Source: an uncultured Eubacteriales bacterium
Lineage (GTDB): Bacteria > Bacillota > Clostridia > Oscillospirales > UBA644
Direction: 5' to 3'
Assembly (NCBI GenBank): GCA_934501435.1
Contig: CAKSTW010000005.1
Coordinates: 170,110 to 234,109, forward strand
Length of the DNA stretch: 64,000 bases
The notes under the pieces: model-generated
What the model saw: the letters and a program-made list of their open reading frames with translations, nothing else
Databases searched by the model: none
What the model was told of the DNA's origin: nothing
Position numbers and translations under genes: made by a program
In this document: piece by piece, positions 30,759 to 39,362 of the stretch
Numbering within the stretch: position 1 is the first letter of the stretch
Layout of the letters: every line of letters starts with the position of its first letter

Positions 30759-31828
30759 AACTGCTGAATTTCAGAAACGGACATACAGGAAAGACGGGAC
30801 TTCGCCTGAGGCTTACACTTCTTGTCTCGGCGGAACTTCTCGTCAGTATTGCCGTTGCTGTCGGACTCAGCGCCCTGCTCCGTACATACGTTCCCGGTTT
30901 CGGGGATATTCCCTCGGTCATAATAATGTTCGCAATATCGGTAACGGTCGGATTTTTTGTTACGGGCGCTTTGTCGAGAATGTTTTTTTCTCCGATAGAA
31001 AAACTCGGCGGCGCAATGGAAAAGGTTGCGGAGGGCGACTTTTCCGTAAGGGCGGAGACCCGTTCGAACGCGCGCGAGATAAGGGAAATATACGACGGGT
31101 TCAACCTTATGGCAAAGGAACTCGAAGCGACCGAAATTCTGCAGTCGGATTTCGTTTCAAACGTTTCGCACGAATTCAAAACGCCGATAAACGCGATAGA
31201 GGGGTATTCCACGCTTTTGCAGGGCGGCGAAAATCTGACCGCGGAACAGACGGAATACGTTGAAAAAATAATATTGAATACGAGAAGGCTCTCTTCACTT
31301 ACGGGAAACATTCTGCTGCTCTCGAAACTTGAAAATCAGTCTATCCCGCCCGAAAAAACGGCGTTCAGCCTCGACGAACAGATAAGACAGTCGATAGTTG
31401 AGTCGGAGCCTGTCTGGGACAGAAAACAGATAGAATTCGACGCCGAAATGGACGACGTCGTCTTTGTCGGCAACGAAAAACTGCTGCGACACGTATGGGA
31501 CAACCTTATCGGCAACGCCGTCAAATTCAGTCCCGTCGGCGGAAAGGTCACTTTGCGGCTGAAAAAACGTTTCGGGAAAATAATCTTTTCGGTCGGGGAC
31601 GAAGGTCCCGGTATCCCTCCTGGGGCAAAGAAACATATTTTCAATAAATTTTATCAGGCAGACCCCTCGCATAAACAGGAGGGGAACGGACTCGGACTGT
31701 CGCTTGTCAAAAAGATTCTGCTGCTTGAGGGCGGCAGTATAAGCGTCGAAAATAAGGAAAAGGGCTGCGTTTTCACCGTTGTTTTCGAAAATACGTGCGA
31801 AAATCAACAAAAATTGACAAACAGTTGA
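30755..31828 (+). CDS. Membrane sensor histidine kinase
   Basis: The GTG start overlaps the regulator stop. The 357-residue kinase has two membrane helices (about 22-42 and 54-73) with only a short outside loop, a HAMP segment, the H-box VSHEFKTPINA with His139, and the catalytic N (NLIGNAVKFSP), G1 (DEGPGIPP) and G2 (GNGLGLSL) boxes. The small external part suggests that it senses the membrane or an inner partner rather than a bound solute. Confidence 0.93.
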   Translation: MKLLNFRNGHTGKTGLRLRLTLLVSAELLVSIAVAVGLSALLRTYVPGFGDIPSVIIMFAISVTVGFFVTGALSRMFFSPIEKLGGAMEKVAEGDFSVRAETRSNAREIREIYDGFNLMAKELEATEILQSDFVSNVSHEFKTPINAIEGYSTLLQGGENLTAEQTEYVEKIILNTRRLSSLTGNILLLSKLENQSIPPEKTAFSLDEQIRQSIVESEPVWDRKQIEFDAEMDDVVFVGNEKLLRHVWDNLIGNAVKFSPVGGKVTLRLKKRFGKIIFSVGDEGPGIPPGAKKHIFNKFYQADPSHKQEGNGLGLSLVKKILLLEGGSISVENKEKGCVFTVVFENTCENQQKLTNS

Positions 31829-31882
31829 CGATTTGTTGCAAATAATATGATATGATATGTAAAAAGCGAAAGGAAGTTTTTT

Positions 31883-33700
31883 ATGAACGAAGTAAAAAAA
31901 CCGAAAAAACCTTTGATATTTTACTACGCCATAGTTGTTGCGGTGATTTTGCTCCTAAATCTTCTCGTTTTTCCGAGCGTGCTTGAGCGCCAGGTCAAGG
32001 AAGTCGATTACGGCACCTTTATGACCATGATAGATAACGGAAATATCGGTAAAGTCGAGATAGAGACAAATCAGATAGTTTTTACCGATAAAGGAGATAC
32101 CGCCGTATATAAGACGGGTAAAATGGACGACCCGACCCTTATGGAAAGACTCCACAAAGTAGACGGCGCCGAGTTCTCAAGCGAAATAATCGAAGAAACG
32201 TCGCCGATAGTCGCGTTTATTGTTTCATGGGTTCTTCCGATCCTCATATTTGTCGGGCTCGGGCAACTCCTGTCCCGTTCGATGATGAAGAAAATGGGCG
32301 GCGGCGACGGATCCATGATCTTCAATATGGGCAAAAGCAACGCGAAAGTCTATGTAAAGAGTTCCGACGGAATTAAATTCTCCGACGTCGCGGGCGAAGA
32401 CGAGGCAAAAGAAAATCTTTCGGAAATAGTCGAATATCTGCACGACCCCTCCAAATACGGTGAAATAGGCGCCTCAATGCCGAAAGGCATTCTGCTCGTA
32501 GGCCCTCCGGGCACGGGTAAAACGATGCTTGCAAAAGCGGTCGCGGGCGAAGCGAACGTTCCGTTCTTCTCTATGAGCGGTTCGGAATTCGTCGAAATGT
32601 TCGTCGGTATGGGTGCGTCGAAAGTCAGAGACCTCTTCAAACAAGCGAAGGAAAAAGCGCCGTGTATCGTCTTTATCGACGAAATAGACGCGATAGGTCA
32701 GAAACGTGACGGAAGAATAGGCGGCAACGACGAAAGAGAACAGACCCTCAACCAGCTGCTTACCGAAATGGACGGCTTTGAGGGCAATACCGGCGTTATC
32801 ATTCTTGCCGCGACGAACCGTCCCGAAACTCTCGACCCCGCGCTCACGCGTCCCGGAAGATTTGACAGAAGAGTTCCCGTTGAACTTCCCGACCTTAAAG
32901 GCAGGGAGGAAATCCTCAAAGTTCATGCAAAGAAAGTCAAAACAGAACCGAATATCGACTATTCGACCGTCGCGAGAATGGCTTCCGGCGCTTCGGGCGC
33001 GGAACTTGCGAATATCGTAAACGAAGCGGCTCTCCGCGCCGTCAGAGCGGGCAGAAAGGCCGTCACGCAGTCGGACCTCGAAGAAAGTATCGAAGTCGTC
33101 ATAGCGGGTTATCAGAAGAAGAACGCCATTCTTACGGATAAGGAAAAGATGATAGTTGCCTATCACGAAATAGGACACGCCCTTGTCGCCGCAAAGCAGA
33201 CGAATTCCGCTCCCGTTCAGAAGATAACGATAGTGCCGAGAACGTCGGGCGCTCTCGGTTATACAATGCAGGTCGAAGAGGGCAACCACTATCTTATGAG
33301 CAAGGAAGAGATCGAAAACAAGATAGCGACCCTGACGGGCGGACGCGCGGCGGAAGAAATTGCCGTAGGCTCAATTACGACGGGCGCTTCGAACGATATC
33401 GAACAGGCGACAAAACTTGCCCGCGCGATGATAACAAGATACGGTATGAGCGAGGAATTCGGAATGGTCGCTTTGGAAACCGTGACAAACCAGTATCTCG
33501 GCGGAGACACTTCTCTTGCATGCTCGGCGGAAATGCAGAGCGAGATCGATAAAAAGGTTGTAGATCTCGTAAAGCGCCAGCATGAGAAGGCAATCCGTAT
33601 CCTGACCGAAAACCGCGGGAAACTCGACGAACTCGCGCAATATCTTTATAAAAACGAAACCATTACGGGCGAAGAATTCATGTCTATTCTCAATGCCTGA
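31883..33700 (+). CDS. ftsH: FtsH membrane protease, first of two in window
   Basis: The 605-residue protein has two membrane helices (about 11-32 and 109-131), an AAA+ ATPase with Walker A GPPGTGKT (about 208), Walker B CIVFIDEIDAIG and SRH ATNRPETLDPALTRPGRFDR, and the zinc protease site HEIGH (about 428) with Asp in TTGASNDIEQA. It degrades membrane and cytoplasmic proteins as a hexamer. It lies directly after the kinase gene. A second FtsH is encoded at 61941. This copy stands alone rather than in the hpt context. Confidence 0.93.
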   Translation: MNEVKKPKKPLIFYYAIVVAVILLLNLLVFPSVLERQVKEVDYGTFMTMIDNGNIGKVEIETNQIVFTDKGDTAVYKTGKMDDPTLMERLHKVDGAEFSSEIIEETSPIVAFIVSWVLPILIFVGLGQLLSRSMMKKMGGGDGSMIFNMGKSNAKVYVKSSDGIKFSDVAGEDEAKENLSEIVEYLHDPSKYGEIGASMPKGILLVGPPGTGKTMLAKAVAGEANVPFFSMSGSEFVEMFVGMGASKVRDLFKQAKEKAPCIVFIDEIDAIGQKRDGRIGGNDEREQTLNQLLTEMDGFEGNTGVIILAATNRPETLDPALTRPGRFDRRVPVELPDLKGREEILKVHAKKVKTEPNIDYSTVARMASGASGAELANIVNEAALRAVRAGRKAVTQSDLEESIEVVIAGYQKKNAILTDKEKMIVAYHEIGHALVAAKQTNSAPVQKITIVPRTSGALGYTMQVEEGNHYLMSKEEIENKIATLTGGRAAEEIAVGSITTGASNDIEQATKLARAMITRYGMSEEFGMVALETVTNQYLGGDTSLACSAEMQSEIDKKVVDLVKRQHEKAIRILTENRGKLDELAQYLYKNETITGEEFMSILNA

Positions 33701-33712
33701 CGGATTTTGAAG

Positions 33713-33749
33713 AAAGAGCGGTGCATCTTTTGAGTCGCACCGCTCTTTT
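33713..33749 (+). terminator. Terminator of first ftsH
   Basis: AAAGAGCGGTGC (33713-33724) pairs with GCACCGCTCTTT (33737-33748), followed by T, 13 bases after the ftsH stop. Confidence 0.85.
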
Positions 33750-33952
33750 GCGTTGATCTTTCCATGGAATGCGGTTCGTAACACCGCCGTTTTCGGCTTG
33801 TAGCGATATCGGGCGTTGGTTTTTGCAGTGATGAGAAATATATTATACTCTTTCCCGTTTTTCAACTATTGTTGAAGTTGAGTTGAATTACAGTTGCGTT
33901 TTTCGGTGTATAATCTGACCGAAAATGTCAATTTATGTCGAGAGGTATCAAT

Positions 33953-34825
33953 ATGTCAAAAGCTTATGTTTTTTACAATCCGATTGCAGGTAATTTCAGC
34001 TGCAAAGATAAAGCGCTGTCCATAAAAAAATTAGTTGACGACGAGGTCGTCTTCTGCGATATGACAAACGAAGAGGAATATCGCCGCGGACTTTCGTCTC
34101 CCGAGGGTAACGATTACATGATCGTCTGCGGCGGCGACGGAACGCTCAACCGTTTCGTCAATTTTACCGCAGATATGGATATCCGCTGCGACGTCTATTA
34201 TTTTCCGCTCGGTTCGGGCAACGATTTCGCGCACGAAATGAACAGGACTTCGGAAGATAAACCGTTTCTTATAAACGAATACATAAAAGATCTGCCGACC
34301 GTTACCGTGAACGGCAAGAATTACCGCTTCTTAAACGGTGTCGGCTACGGAATAGACGGCTACTGTTGCGAGGTGGGGGATAAACTCCGCGAAACTTCTC
34401 CCGGAAAACAGATAAACTATACTTCGATAGCGATAAAAGGTCTTCTTTTCCATTATAAGCCGACCGACGCCGTAATCACTGTCGACGGTAAGAAATACGA
34501 ATATAAGAAAGTATGGCTTGCTCCGACAATGAACGGACGGTTCTACGGCGGCGGAATGATTCCGACCCCCGCGCAGAAAAGAAACAGCGGAACGCTTTCG
34601 ACCCTTGTCTTTCACGGCTCGGGAAAACTCCGCACTCTTATGATCTTCCCGTCGATATTCAAAGGCGAGCATATAAATAATCCGAAATATGTCGAGGTCC
34701 TTGAAGGCAAAAACATAACCGTCGAATTCAAACGTCCGACGGCTTTGCAGATAGACGGCGAAACCATTCTCGGAGTTATGTCGTACACTGCGTCGGCGTA
34801 TTCGAAAGTTCCCGCGACGGTCTGA
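33953..34825 (+). CDS. Diacylglycerol kinase family lipid kinase
   Basis: The ATG at 33953 follows GAGAGG. The 290-residue protein has the DAGK catalytic motif MIVCGGDGTLNRFVNF and the second motif FPLGSGNDFAHEM. The late GGGMIPTPAQKRNSG and TALQIDGE fit the DgkB/YegS type. It phosphorylates a lipid such as diacylglycerol in the membrane recycling pathway. A good -10 (TATAAT, about 33909) with a weak -35 lies upstream. Confidence 0.88.
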   Translation: MSKAYVFYNPIAGNFSCKDKALSIKKLVDDEVVFCDMTNEEEYRRGLSSPEGNDYMIVCGGDGTLNRFVNFTADMDIRCDVYYFPLGSGNDFAHEMNRTSEDKPFLINEYIKDLPTVTVNGKNYRFLNGVGYGIDGYCCEVGDKLRETSPGKQINYTSIAIKGLLFHYKPTDAVITVDGKKYEYKKVWLAPTMNGRFYGGGMIPTPAQKRNSGTLSTLVFHGSGKLRTLMIFPSIFKGEHINNPKYVEVLEGKNITVEFKRPTALQIDGETILGVMSYTASAYSKVPATV

Positions 34826-34836
34826 GACCGAAAAAA

Positions 34837-34928
34837 GATAAGGAAGTATTGTTTCAAAACTTCGCCTTTCGGCAAAATAACGCGTTAAAAACCCCCGGAT
34901 ATGCGGCAGCATTATATCCGGGGTTCTT
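34837..34928 (+). repeat. Repeat copy A, related to the MITE-like element core
   Basis: This stretch matches the reverse complement of 37575-37664 at about 80 of 88 positions, including GATAAGGAAGTATTG and TTCGCCTTTCGGCA, and ends with a terminator. It is a second, partial copy of the core of the element found 2.7 kb downstream, in opposite orientation. Confidence 0.85.
34893..34928. terminator. Terminator between lipid kinase and zinc-ribbon gene
   Basis: CCCCGGATAT (34893-34902) pairs with ATATCCGGGG (34914-34923), followed by TTCTTTT. The loop contains ATGCGGCAGCAT, a string shared with two other terminators. It lies within repeat copy A and serves convergent genes. Confidence 0.8.
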
Positions 34929-34929
34929 T

Positions 34930-36468
34930 TCAGTCTATATCTGAAATTTCGGGGTCAAGTCCCGACACGACGGCGTCTCCGGAGGTCGGCGTTACGGTTA
35001 TTCCCGCGGCGGCGATCTTTTCGACGTCTTCAAGCCAAAGAGAAACGGTGACGGCATCTCCGTTTTTGAGCGACGAATATTTCGACATCGGCAGGCTTAC
35101 GGTTATCTGTTTTGTCTGTCCGTACTGTCCGTCGGGGTCGGGAAGAGTAAGCGTCGCGGTGTAATTCGGAGCGGAGCCCGAAACCGTCATTTTGATACTT
35201 GATATTCCGAAAACGGAATGAGAAAGAACGATGGTCGTTTCACCCGTCATTATCGAAGCCGTTCCGTTGCCGTCCGTTCCCGTAAAAGAGAATACGAGGT
35301 TGTCGAGCAGGTTTACCGTTACGTTGTCCTGGAGTCCGTCAACGGTGTAGGTCTCGGACGTCTGCGAAACGGTGATCCCGTATTTTTCAAAGAAGGAAAA
35401 ATCGTCGGGGTCGACAGAAAACGTGACCTTGTCTCCGTTTGAAAGTCCGGAAGTTTCGGACATCGTCGGGTAGACAGTCTCGGTCGCGGTGCTTTCAAAG
35501 GCGTCCGTTCCGTTTCCGCTCGGTTTGAGGTAAGTGATCTCAAATTTGATATAAATATTTGCCGAAGACGCGTTTCCGTCGGCAAGCGCCGAAATCTTTA
35601 TTTCTTTGACCGTCGCCGAGGGGTCTTTTACCGTCTTCGTGACTTCTTTTGCCTGTGCCGCTAGCCTGCCATTGCCGTTAAACCCGGTAAACGTCGGGGT
35701 AAGGCAAGTGAACGGGTCGAGGTCGGAGAGCTTTCCGAGAGACGCGCAGTCGGTGCCGATAACCAGTTCTTTTGTAATATTTTCACTCTTGAGCGTAAAT
35801 CCGTATTTTTTGAAGACTTCGGGGTCGGCTTTTATCTTTACGACTATTCTGTCTCCGTTTTTAAGATTTCCCGAATATTCGCCCGATGAAAATTCGACGT
35901 TTGAGGAGATCGCGTTTTCTATAACGGTGGCTTTTGCTATGTAGTCGTAATAAACTTTAAGTTCTGCTTCCGTCGTTTTGTCTCCGTCGGGTATTTCGCC
36001 GAGGACGTCCGTCAGAAGTTTCGTGCGGTCTACGGGCGTTCCTTCGATATACCCGCTGCCGTCATAACCCGAAACGGATACCTGTATATAATTTTCAAGG
36101 TCGAGCGTTTTGTTTTTCGGCATACATAAAAGAACGATAAGCGCGATTATTCCGATAAGAAGAACGGAGCCCGCGGCAATAAGCCACCCCATATTCTTCT
36201 TGAAAAAGTTCTCTTTTTTCGCCGGTTCGGGGGGTGTCGGCTCTCCCGCGCCGAGAAGTTCTTTTCTCATTTCGTCCGAAAGAACTATCGTTTTCGCCGT
36301 GGCTTCGGCAGTTTCGGTTTCGGCTGTCTTTTCTTTCTCCGGCGTTTCTTCGGGGGCGGTTTCCGCTTCCTCTTCCTCCGTCTGATATTCTTTATTTAAC
36401 GGATTTCCGCAATTCTGGCAGAAATCCCAATCGTCGTTTACTTTCTTACCGCATTTTTCACAAAACAT
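34930..36468 (-). CDS. Zinc-ribbon membrane protein with repeated beta modules
   Basis: The ATG at 36468 follows GGGAGA. The 512-residue protein has an N-terminal zinc ribbon (CEKCGKKV and CQNCGNPL), an acidic disordered linker, one membrane helix (about 94-116) and a large outside part made of repeated beta modules with SGYDGSGY, TGFNGNGR and TGTDGNGTAS. The modules look alike, suggesting internal duplication. The zinc ribbon faces the cytoplasm. The role is unknown; similar layouts appear in secretion or envelope proteins. Confidence 0.75.
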   Translation of the reverse strand: MFCEKCGKKVNDDWDFCQNCGNPLNKEYQTEEEEAETAPEETPEKEKTAETETAEATAKTIVLSDEMRKELLGAGEPTPPEPAKKENFFKKNMGWLIAAGSVLLIGIIALIVLLCMPKNKTLDLENYIQVSVSGYDGSGYIEGTPVDRTKLLTDVLGEIPDGDKTTEAELKVYYDYIAKATVIENAISSNVEFSSGEYSGNLKNGDRIVVKIKADPEVFKKYGFTLKSENITKELVIGTDCASLGKLSDLDPFTCLTPTFTGFNGNGRLAAQAKEVTKTVKDPSATVKEIKISALADGNASSANIYIKFEITYLKPSGNGTDAFESTATETVYPTMSETSGLSNGDKVTFSVDPDDFSFFEKYGITVSQTSETYTVDGLQDNVTVNLLDNLVFSFTGTDGNGTASIMTGETTIVLSHSVFGISSIKMTVSGSAPNYTATLTLPDPDGQYGQTKQITVSLPMSKYSSLKNGDAVTVSLWLEDVEKIAAAGITVTPTSGDAVVSGLDPEISDID

Positions 36469-36495
36469 AATAATTCTCCCTTCTTCTTTTTCACT

Positions 36496-36524
36496 ATTAT
36501 ACACGAGCCCGCCGGTTTTGTCAA
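36496..36524 (-). promoter_or_regulatory. Consensus promoter of the zinc-ribbon gene
   Basis: On the minus strand a perfect TTGACA (36519-36524), 17-base spacer and perfect TATAAT (36496-36501) lie about 28 bases before the ATG. Confidence 0.88.
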
Positions 36525-36655
36525 TATGCCGAAAATATATGTCAACCGTGCGGTATTCTACTGTCGGTAGAGTCAAAAAACGCTGCGGTAGAGCGTGAGG
36601 CTGCCGCAGTTTACACCGTCGGATATTCAGTATATTCCGAAATCGCTTCGGTGGG

Positions 36656-36684
36656 TGGACTTTTTTGTATGCGAATGATAAAAT
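36656..36684 (+). promoter_or_regulatory. Promoter of the PAQR gene
   Basis: TGGACT (36656-36661), 17 bases and TAAAAT (36679-36684) lie 24 bases upstream of the ATG at 36709. Confidence 0.65.
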
Positions 36685-36708
36685 TTATGTATCGAAAGGA
36701 GAAATACA

Positions 36709-37371
36709 ATGAAACAAACGATTAAAGAAAAAATATCAATACCCGAATATTCTTTGGGAGAAGAGCTGATGAACGCGATAACCCACGGCGTCGGCGTTCT
36801 CTTTTCCGTCGCGGCGCTCGTCCTTTCCGTCGTATTTTCCGCAATACACGGCAACGCATGGGCTGTCGTCGCTTCTGCGATCTACGGGGCTTCCCTTATA
36901 ATTTTATATATGATGTCGACGATGTACCACTCTCTTAAGGTCAACAACGCCAAAAGGGTCTTCAGGATCCTCGACCACTGTACCATATATTTTCTGATTG
37001 CGGGAACATATACTCCGTATACCCTCGTTTCTCTCAACGGACCAGTCGGCTGGACGCTTTTCGGTATCGTCTGGGGCGCGGCGATCCTCGGAATAGTTTT
37101 CAACGCTGTAAATATAAACAAATTCAAGATAATTTCCTATATAGCGTATATCGCGATGGGCTGGGTCATAATCTTCGCTTTCAAGCCTCTTTACGAAGTC
37201 ATCGGTTTCGGGGGCGTCGCGTGGCTTCTCGGCGGAGGCGTTGCGTATACCGTCGGCGCGGTGTTTTACGCCTTCGGAAAAAAATGCAGATATATCCATT
37301 CCGTTTTTCATATTTTCGTTCTGCTCGGCAGCGTATGTCAATTTATTTCGATATTCCGCTACGTTATCTGA
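36709..37371 (+). CDS. PAQR / hemolysin III family membrane protein
   Basis: The 220-residue protein has seven hydrophobic helices and the family motifs EELMNAITHGVGVLF, STMYHS and HCTIYFLIAGTYTPY, with a late SVFHIFVLLGS. The conserved His, Ser and Asp residues suggest metal-dependent lipid or ester hydrolysis in the membrane. The old hemolysin name does not prove toxin activity. GGAGA precedes the ATG. The MITE-like element starts just after it. Confidence 0.9.
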   Translation: MKQTIKEKISIPEYSLGEELMNAITHGVGVLFSVAALVLSVVFSAIHGNAWAVVASAIYGASLIILYMMSTMYHSLKVNNAKRVFRILDHCTIYFLIAGTYTPYTLVSLNGPVGWTLFGIVWGAAILGIVFNAVNINKFKIISYIAYIAMGWVIIFAFKPLYEVIGFGGVAWLLGGGVAYTVGAVFYAFGKKCRYIHSVFHIFVLLGSVCQFISIFRYVI

Positions 37372-37385
37372 ACCGCATAAACACA

Positions 37386-37692
37386 GAGAGGGAGAAGTCT
37401 TGGCTGAGGACTGATAAGGAAGCATTGGTTTCTCACAGTAAAATTCCCCGTATCTTTGTCCAAAGCCTCGCAAGGCGTCAGCCTTGCTGCATTTTGAACT
37501 TCGATACAAGAAATTTTACTCTGCTACGAAACTGCATAGCACTTCAAAACAAGATTTTCGAGTGCAAGAATAGGCAAAAACCCCGGATAATGCTGTCGCA
37601 TATCCGGGGTTTTTAACGCATTATTGTGCCGAAAGGCGAAGTTTTGAAGCAATACTTCCTTATCAGTCCTCAGCCTTCGGGCTTCTCTCTTT
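37386..37692. mobile_element. MITE-like element with long inverted ends
   Basis: About 305 bases are bounded by inverted repeats of about 44 bases: GGCTGAGGACTGATAAGGAAG occurs near 37401 and its near-copy, reversed, near 37680. Inside are a long imperfect hairpin (AGTAAAATT near 37437 pairs with AATTTTACT near 37512, closing GCAAGGC/GCCTTGC) and a terminator stem (37576-37614). There is no transposase. A clear target-site duplication was not seen. Part of its core recurs at 34837-34928. It may be a non-autonomous element or a structured RNA gene. Confidence 0.7.
37576..37614 (+). terminator. Terminator hairpin inside the MITE-like element
   Basis: AAAAACCCCGGATA (37576-37589) pairs with TATCCGGGGTTTTT (37601-37614), giving a T tract in either direction. 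The loop region reads ATGCTGTCGCAT, the reverse complement of ATGCGACAGCAT, which is shared with other terminators. Confidence 0.75.
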
Positions 37693-37717
37693 TTTATTAT
37701 TTGTCAAGAAAAAGATA

Positions 37718-37746
37718 TTGACATTGCCGTTCTTTATTGTTATACT
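37718..37746 (+). promoter_or_regulatory. Promoter of the rsmD-coaD operon
   Basis: TTGACA (37718-37723), 17 bases and TATACT (37741-37746) lie 35 bases before the TTG start of rsmD. Confidence 0.8.
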
Positions 37747-37781
37747 TATAATGTATATTTGTTTATATGGAGGGACGCGGA

Positions 37782-38342
37782 TTGAGAGTTGTCGGCGGAG
37801 AAAAAAGAGGGTTAAAGTTAAGAGAAATGCCCAAAGACGCAACCTGCCGACCGACGCTTGACAGGGTGAAAGTCGCGATGTTCGATATAGTTCGCTTTGA
37901 ACTTTCCGGAAAGGCTCTCGATCTTTTTTCCGGAACGGGTCAGATCGGTATAGAGGCGATAAGCAACGGCTGTGAAAAGGCTGTTTTCTGCGATAAAGAC
38001 CCGGTTTCGCTCCGTATCACGAGGGAAAACATAAAAAAAGCGGGCTTTGAGAGCCGTGCCGAGGTCCTTGACTGCGACTATAAGAATTTTCTCCGGCACC
38101 GGGCAAAAAAAGGCGAATTCAAAATAATTTTCCTCGACCCGCCTTACGAAACGCAGCTTCTCGAAAAATCTCTTATCTATATCTCCGACGCCGATTGTCT
38201 TACGAAAGACGGTGTTGTCGTCGCCGAAACTCTCCGGGAAAGGGAAATGCCCGACGAAGCCGGAAGCCTTGTAAAAACGAAATCCTATGCTTACGGGCAG
38301 GTCGCGCTGCATATCTACCGCAGGAAAGAAGAAAATATATGA
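37782..38342 (+). CDS. rsmD: 16S rRNA m2G966 methyltransferase
   Basis: The TTG at 37782 is the likely start because GGAGGG lies 7 bases before it; the ATG 15 bases upstream overlaps that site. The 186-residue enzyme has LRVVGGEKRG, LDLFSGTGQIGIEA for S-adenosylmethionine binding and the catalytic FLDPPYE. It methylates G966 of 16S rRNA. Its stop overlaps the coaD start by 4 bases. Confidence 0.92.
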   Translation: MRVVGGEKRGLKLREMPKDATCRPTLDRVKVAMFDIVRFELSGKALDLFSGTGQIGIEAISNGCEKAVFCDKDPVSLRITRENIKKAGFESRAEVLDCDYKNFLRHRAKKGEFKIIFLDPPYETQLLEKSLIYISDADCLTKDGVVVAETLREREMPDEAGSLVKTKSYAYGQVALHIYRRKEENI

Positions 38343-38839
38343 AAGTAATGGTAACCGGCAGTTTTAACCCGATAACGAAGGGGCACGAAGATATCGTTCT
38401 GCGCGCCGCCGAAAAATTCGACGAAGTAATTGTCGCGGTCTTTAACAATGCCGAAAAAAAATACGATTTTACCCTTGAGGAAAGGGAAGAACTGTGCAGA
38501 AAAACCTTTGAAAAAATAAAAAACGTCAGGGTCGTTTCGTCCGACGGTATGGTAGTCGATCTCTGCCGCCGTGAAAACTGTTTTTCGCTGCTGCGCGGGA
38601 TCAGGAACGGCGGGGATCTTGATTACGAAATATATATGCGGGACGCAAACAATTCTTTCGACAGCCGCTGTGAAACATTTTTCCTGCCGGCAAGAAGGGA
38701 TCTTGCGGAATGTTCGTCGTCGGCAGTAAGAAAGCTGATTTCCGACGGAAAGGATTTTTCGCCGCTTGTTCCCGAGGGCGCCGTTTCCGTACTTTACGGA
38801 ATTTTGAAAAGGAGGGGTATTTACAATGAAAAACAATAA
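38339..38839 (+). CDS. coaD: Phosphopantetheine adenylyltransferase (CoA synthesis)
   Basis: The ATG at 38339 overlaps the rsmD stop and follows AGGAAAG. The 166-residue protein has the nucleotidyltransferase motif GSFNPITKGHEDI (T/HxGH type), the LLRGIRNGGDLDYE region and SSSAVRKLI. It makes dephospho-CoA from phosphopantetheine and ATP. Length is normal. The next gene starts 14 bases before its end. Confidence 0.93.
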   Translation: MKVMVTGSFNPITKGHEDIVLRAAEKFDEVIVAVFNNAEKKYDFTLEEREELCRKTFEKIKNVRVVSSDGMVVDLCRRENCFSLLRGIRNGGDLDYEIYMRDANNSFDSRCETFFLPARRDLAECSSSAVRKLISDGKDFSPLVPEGAVSVLYGILKRRGIYNEKQ

Positions 38840-39362
38840 CGGTTTTCTCAAAACCTTAAAAGACCTTGAAGATTTGATGGAGGAGTCGGTAAGCGTTCCT
38901 TTCGTAAAAAATAAACTTATGATAGACGGAGACAGGCTTAAGGCGATGATCGACGAACTTCGTATGAGCCTGCCTATCGAAATGAGAGAGGCGCAGAGCA
39001 TTCTCGACCATAGGGAAAAACTTATGGAAAGAGCGGAAGAAGAAAGTTCGGCAATGGTGGAAAGAGCGAAAAAAACTTCCGAAACGATGCTTTCAAAAGC
39101 AAGAAAGAACGCTGCGACGATAATTGCGGACGCCAAGGAAGAAGCCGCAAAACTTATCGATGAACAGGCAATACTCTCAATAGCCAAAGAGCGCGCCGAG
39201 GGAATCGTCGACCGCGCAAGGAACGATTCGGTAAAAATGCGTAACGTCACGGTAAATTATATAGACGGAATAGTAAACGACGCATATAAGTCTCTTGAGA
39301 GAGCGCTGAATGCGGTCGAACAACTCAAGGAAACGTACAGCGATGACAAAGAACAAAAGTAA
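38826..39362 (+). CDS. Coiled-coil protein (DivIVA/AtpF-like in style)
   Basis: The 178-residue protein has an N-terminal part (about 1-50) and a long Ala/Glu/Lys coiled coil from about 55 to 130 (RAEEESSAMVERAKKTSETM). It has no membrane helix. It resembles DivIVA-like or ATP-synthase b-like coils, which occur near coaD in several Clostridia, but no specific family motif is visible. GAGGGG precedes the ATG. It overlaps coaD and the next gene. Confidence 0.65.
   Translation: MKNNNGFLKTLKDLEDLMEESVSVPFVKNKLMIDGDRLKAMIDELRMSLPIEMREAQSILDHREKLMERAEEESSAMVERAKKTSETMLSKARKNAATIIADAKEEAAKLIDEQAILSIAKERAEGIVDRARNDSVKMRNVTVNYIDGIVNDAYKSLERALNAVEQLKETYSDDKEQK

Noticed and set aside
36709..37371. Hemolysin toxin
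   Set aside because: The protein is a PAQR-type seven-helix membrane protein; the hemolysin III name is historical and toxin activity is not shown by sequence.
37386..37692. Full insertion sequence
   Set aside because: There is no transposase frame of any length inside the inverted ends, so only a non-autonomous element is supported.
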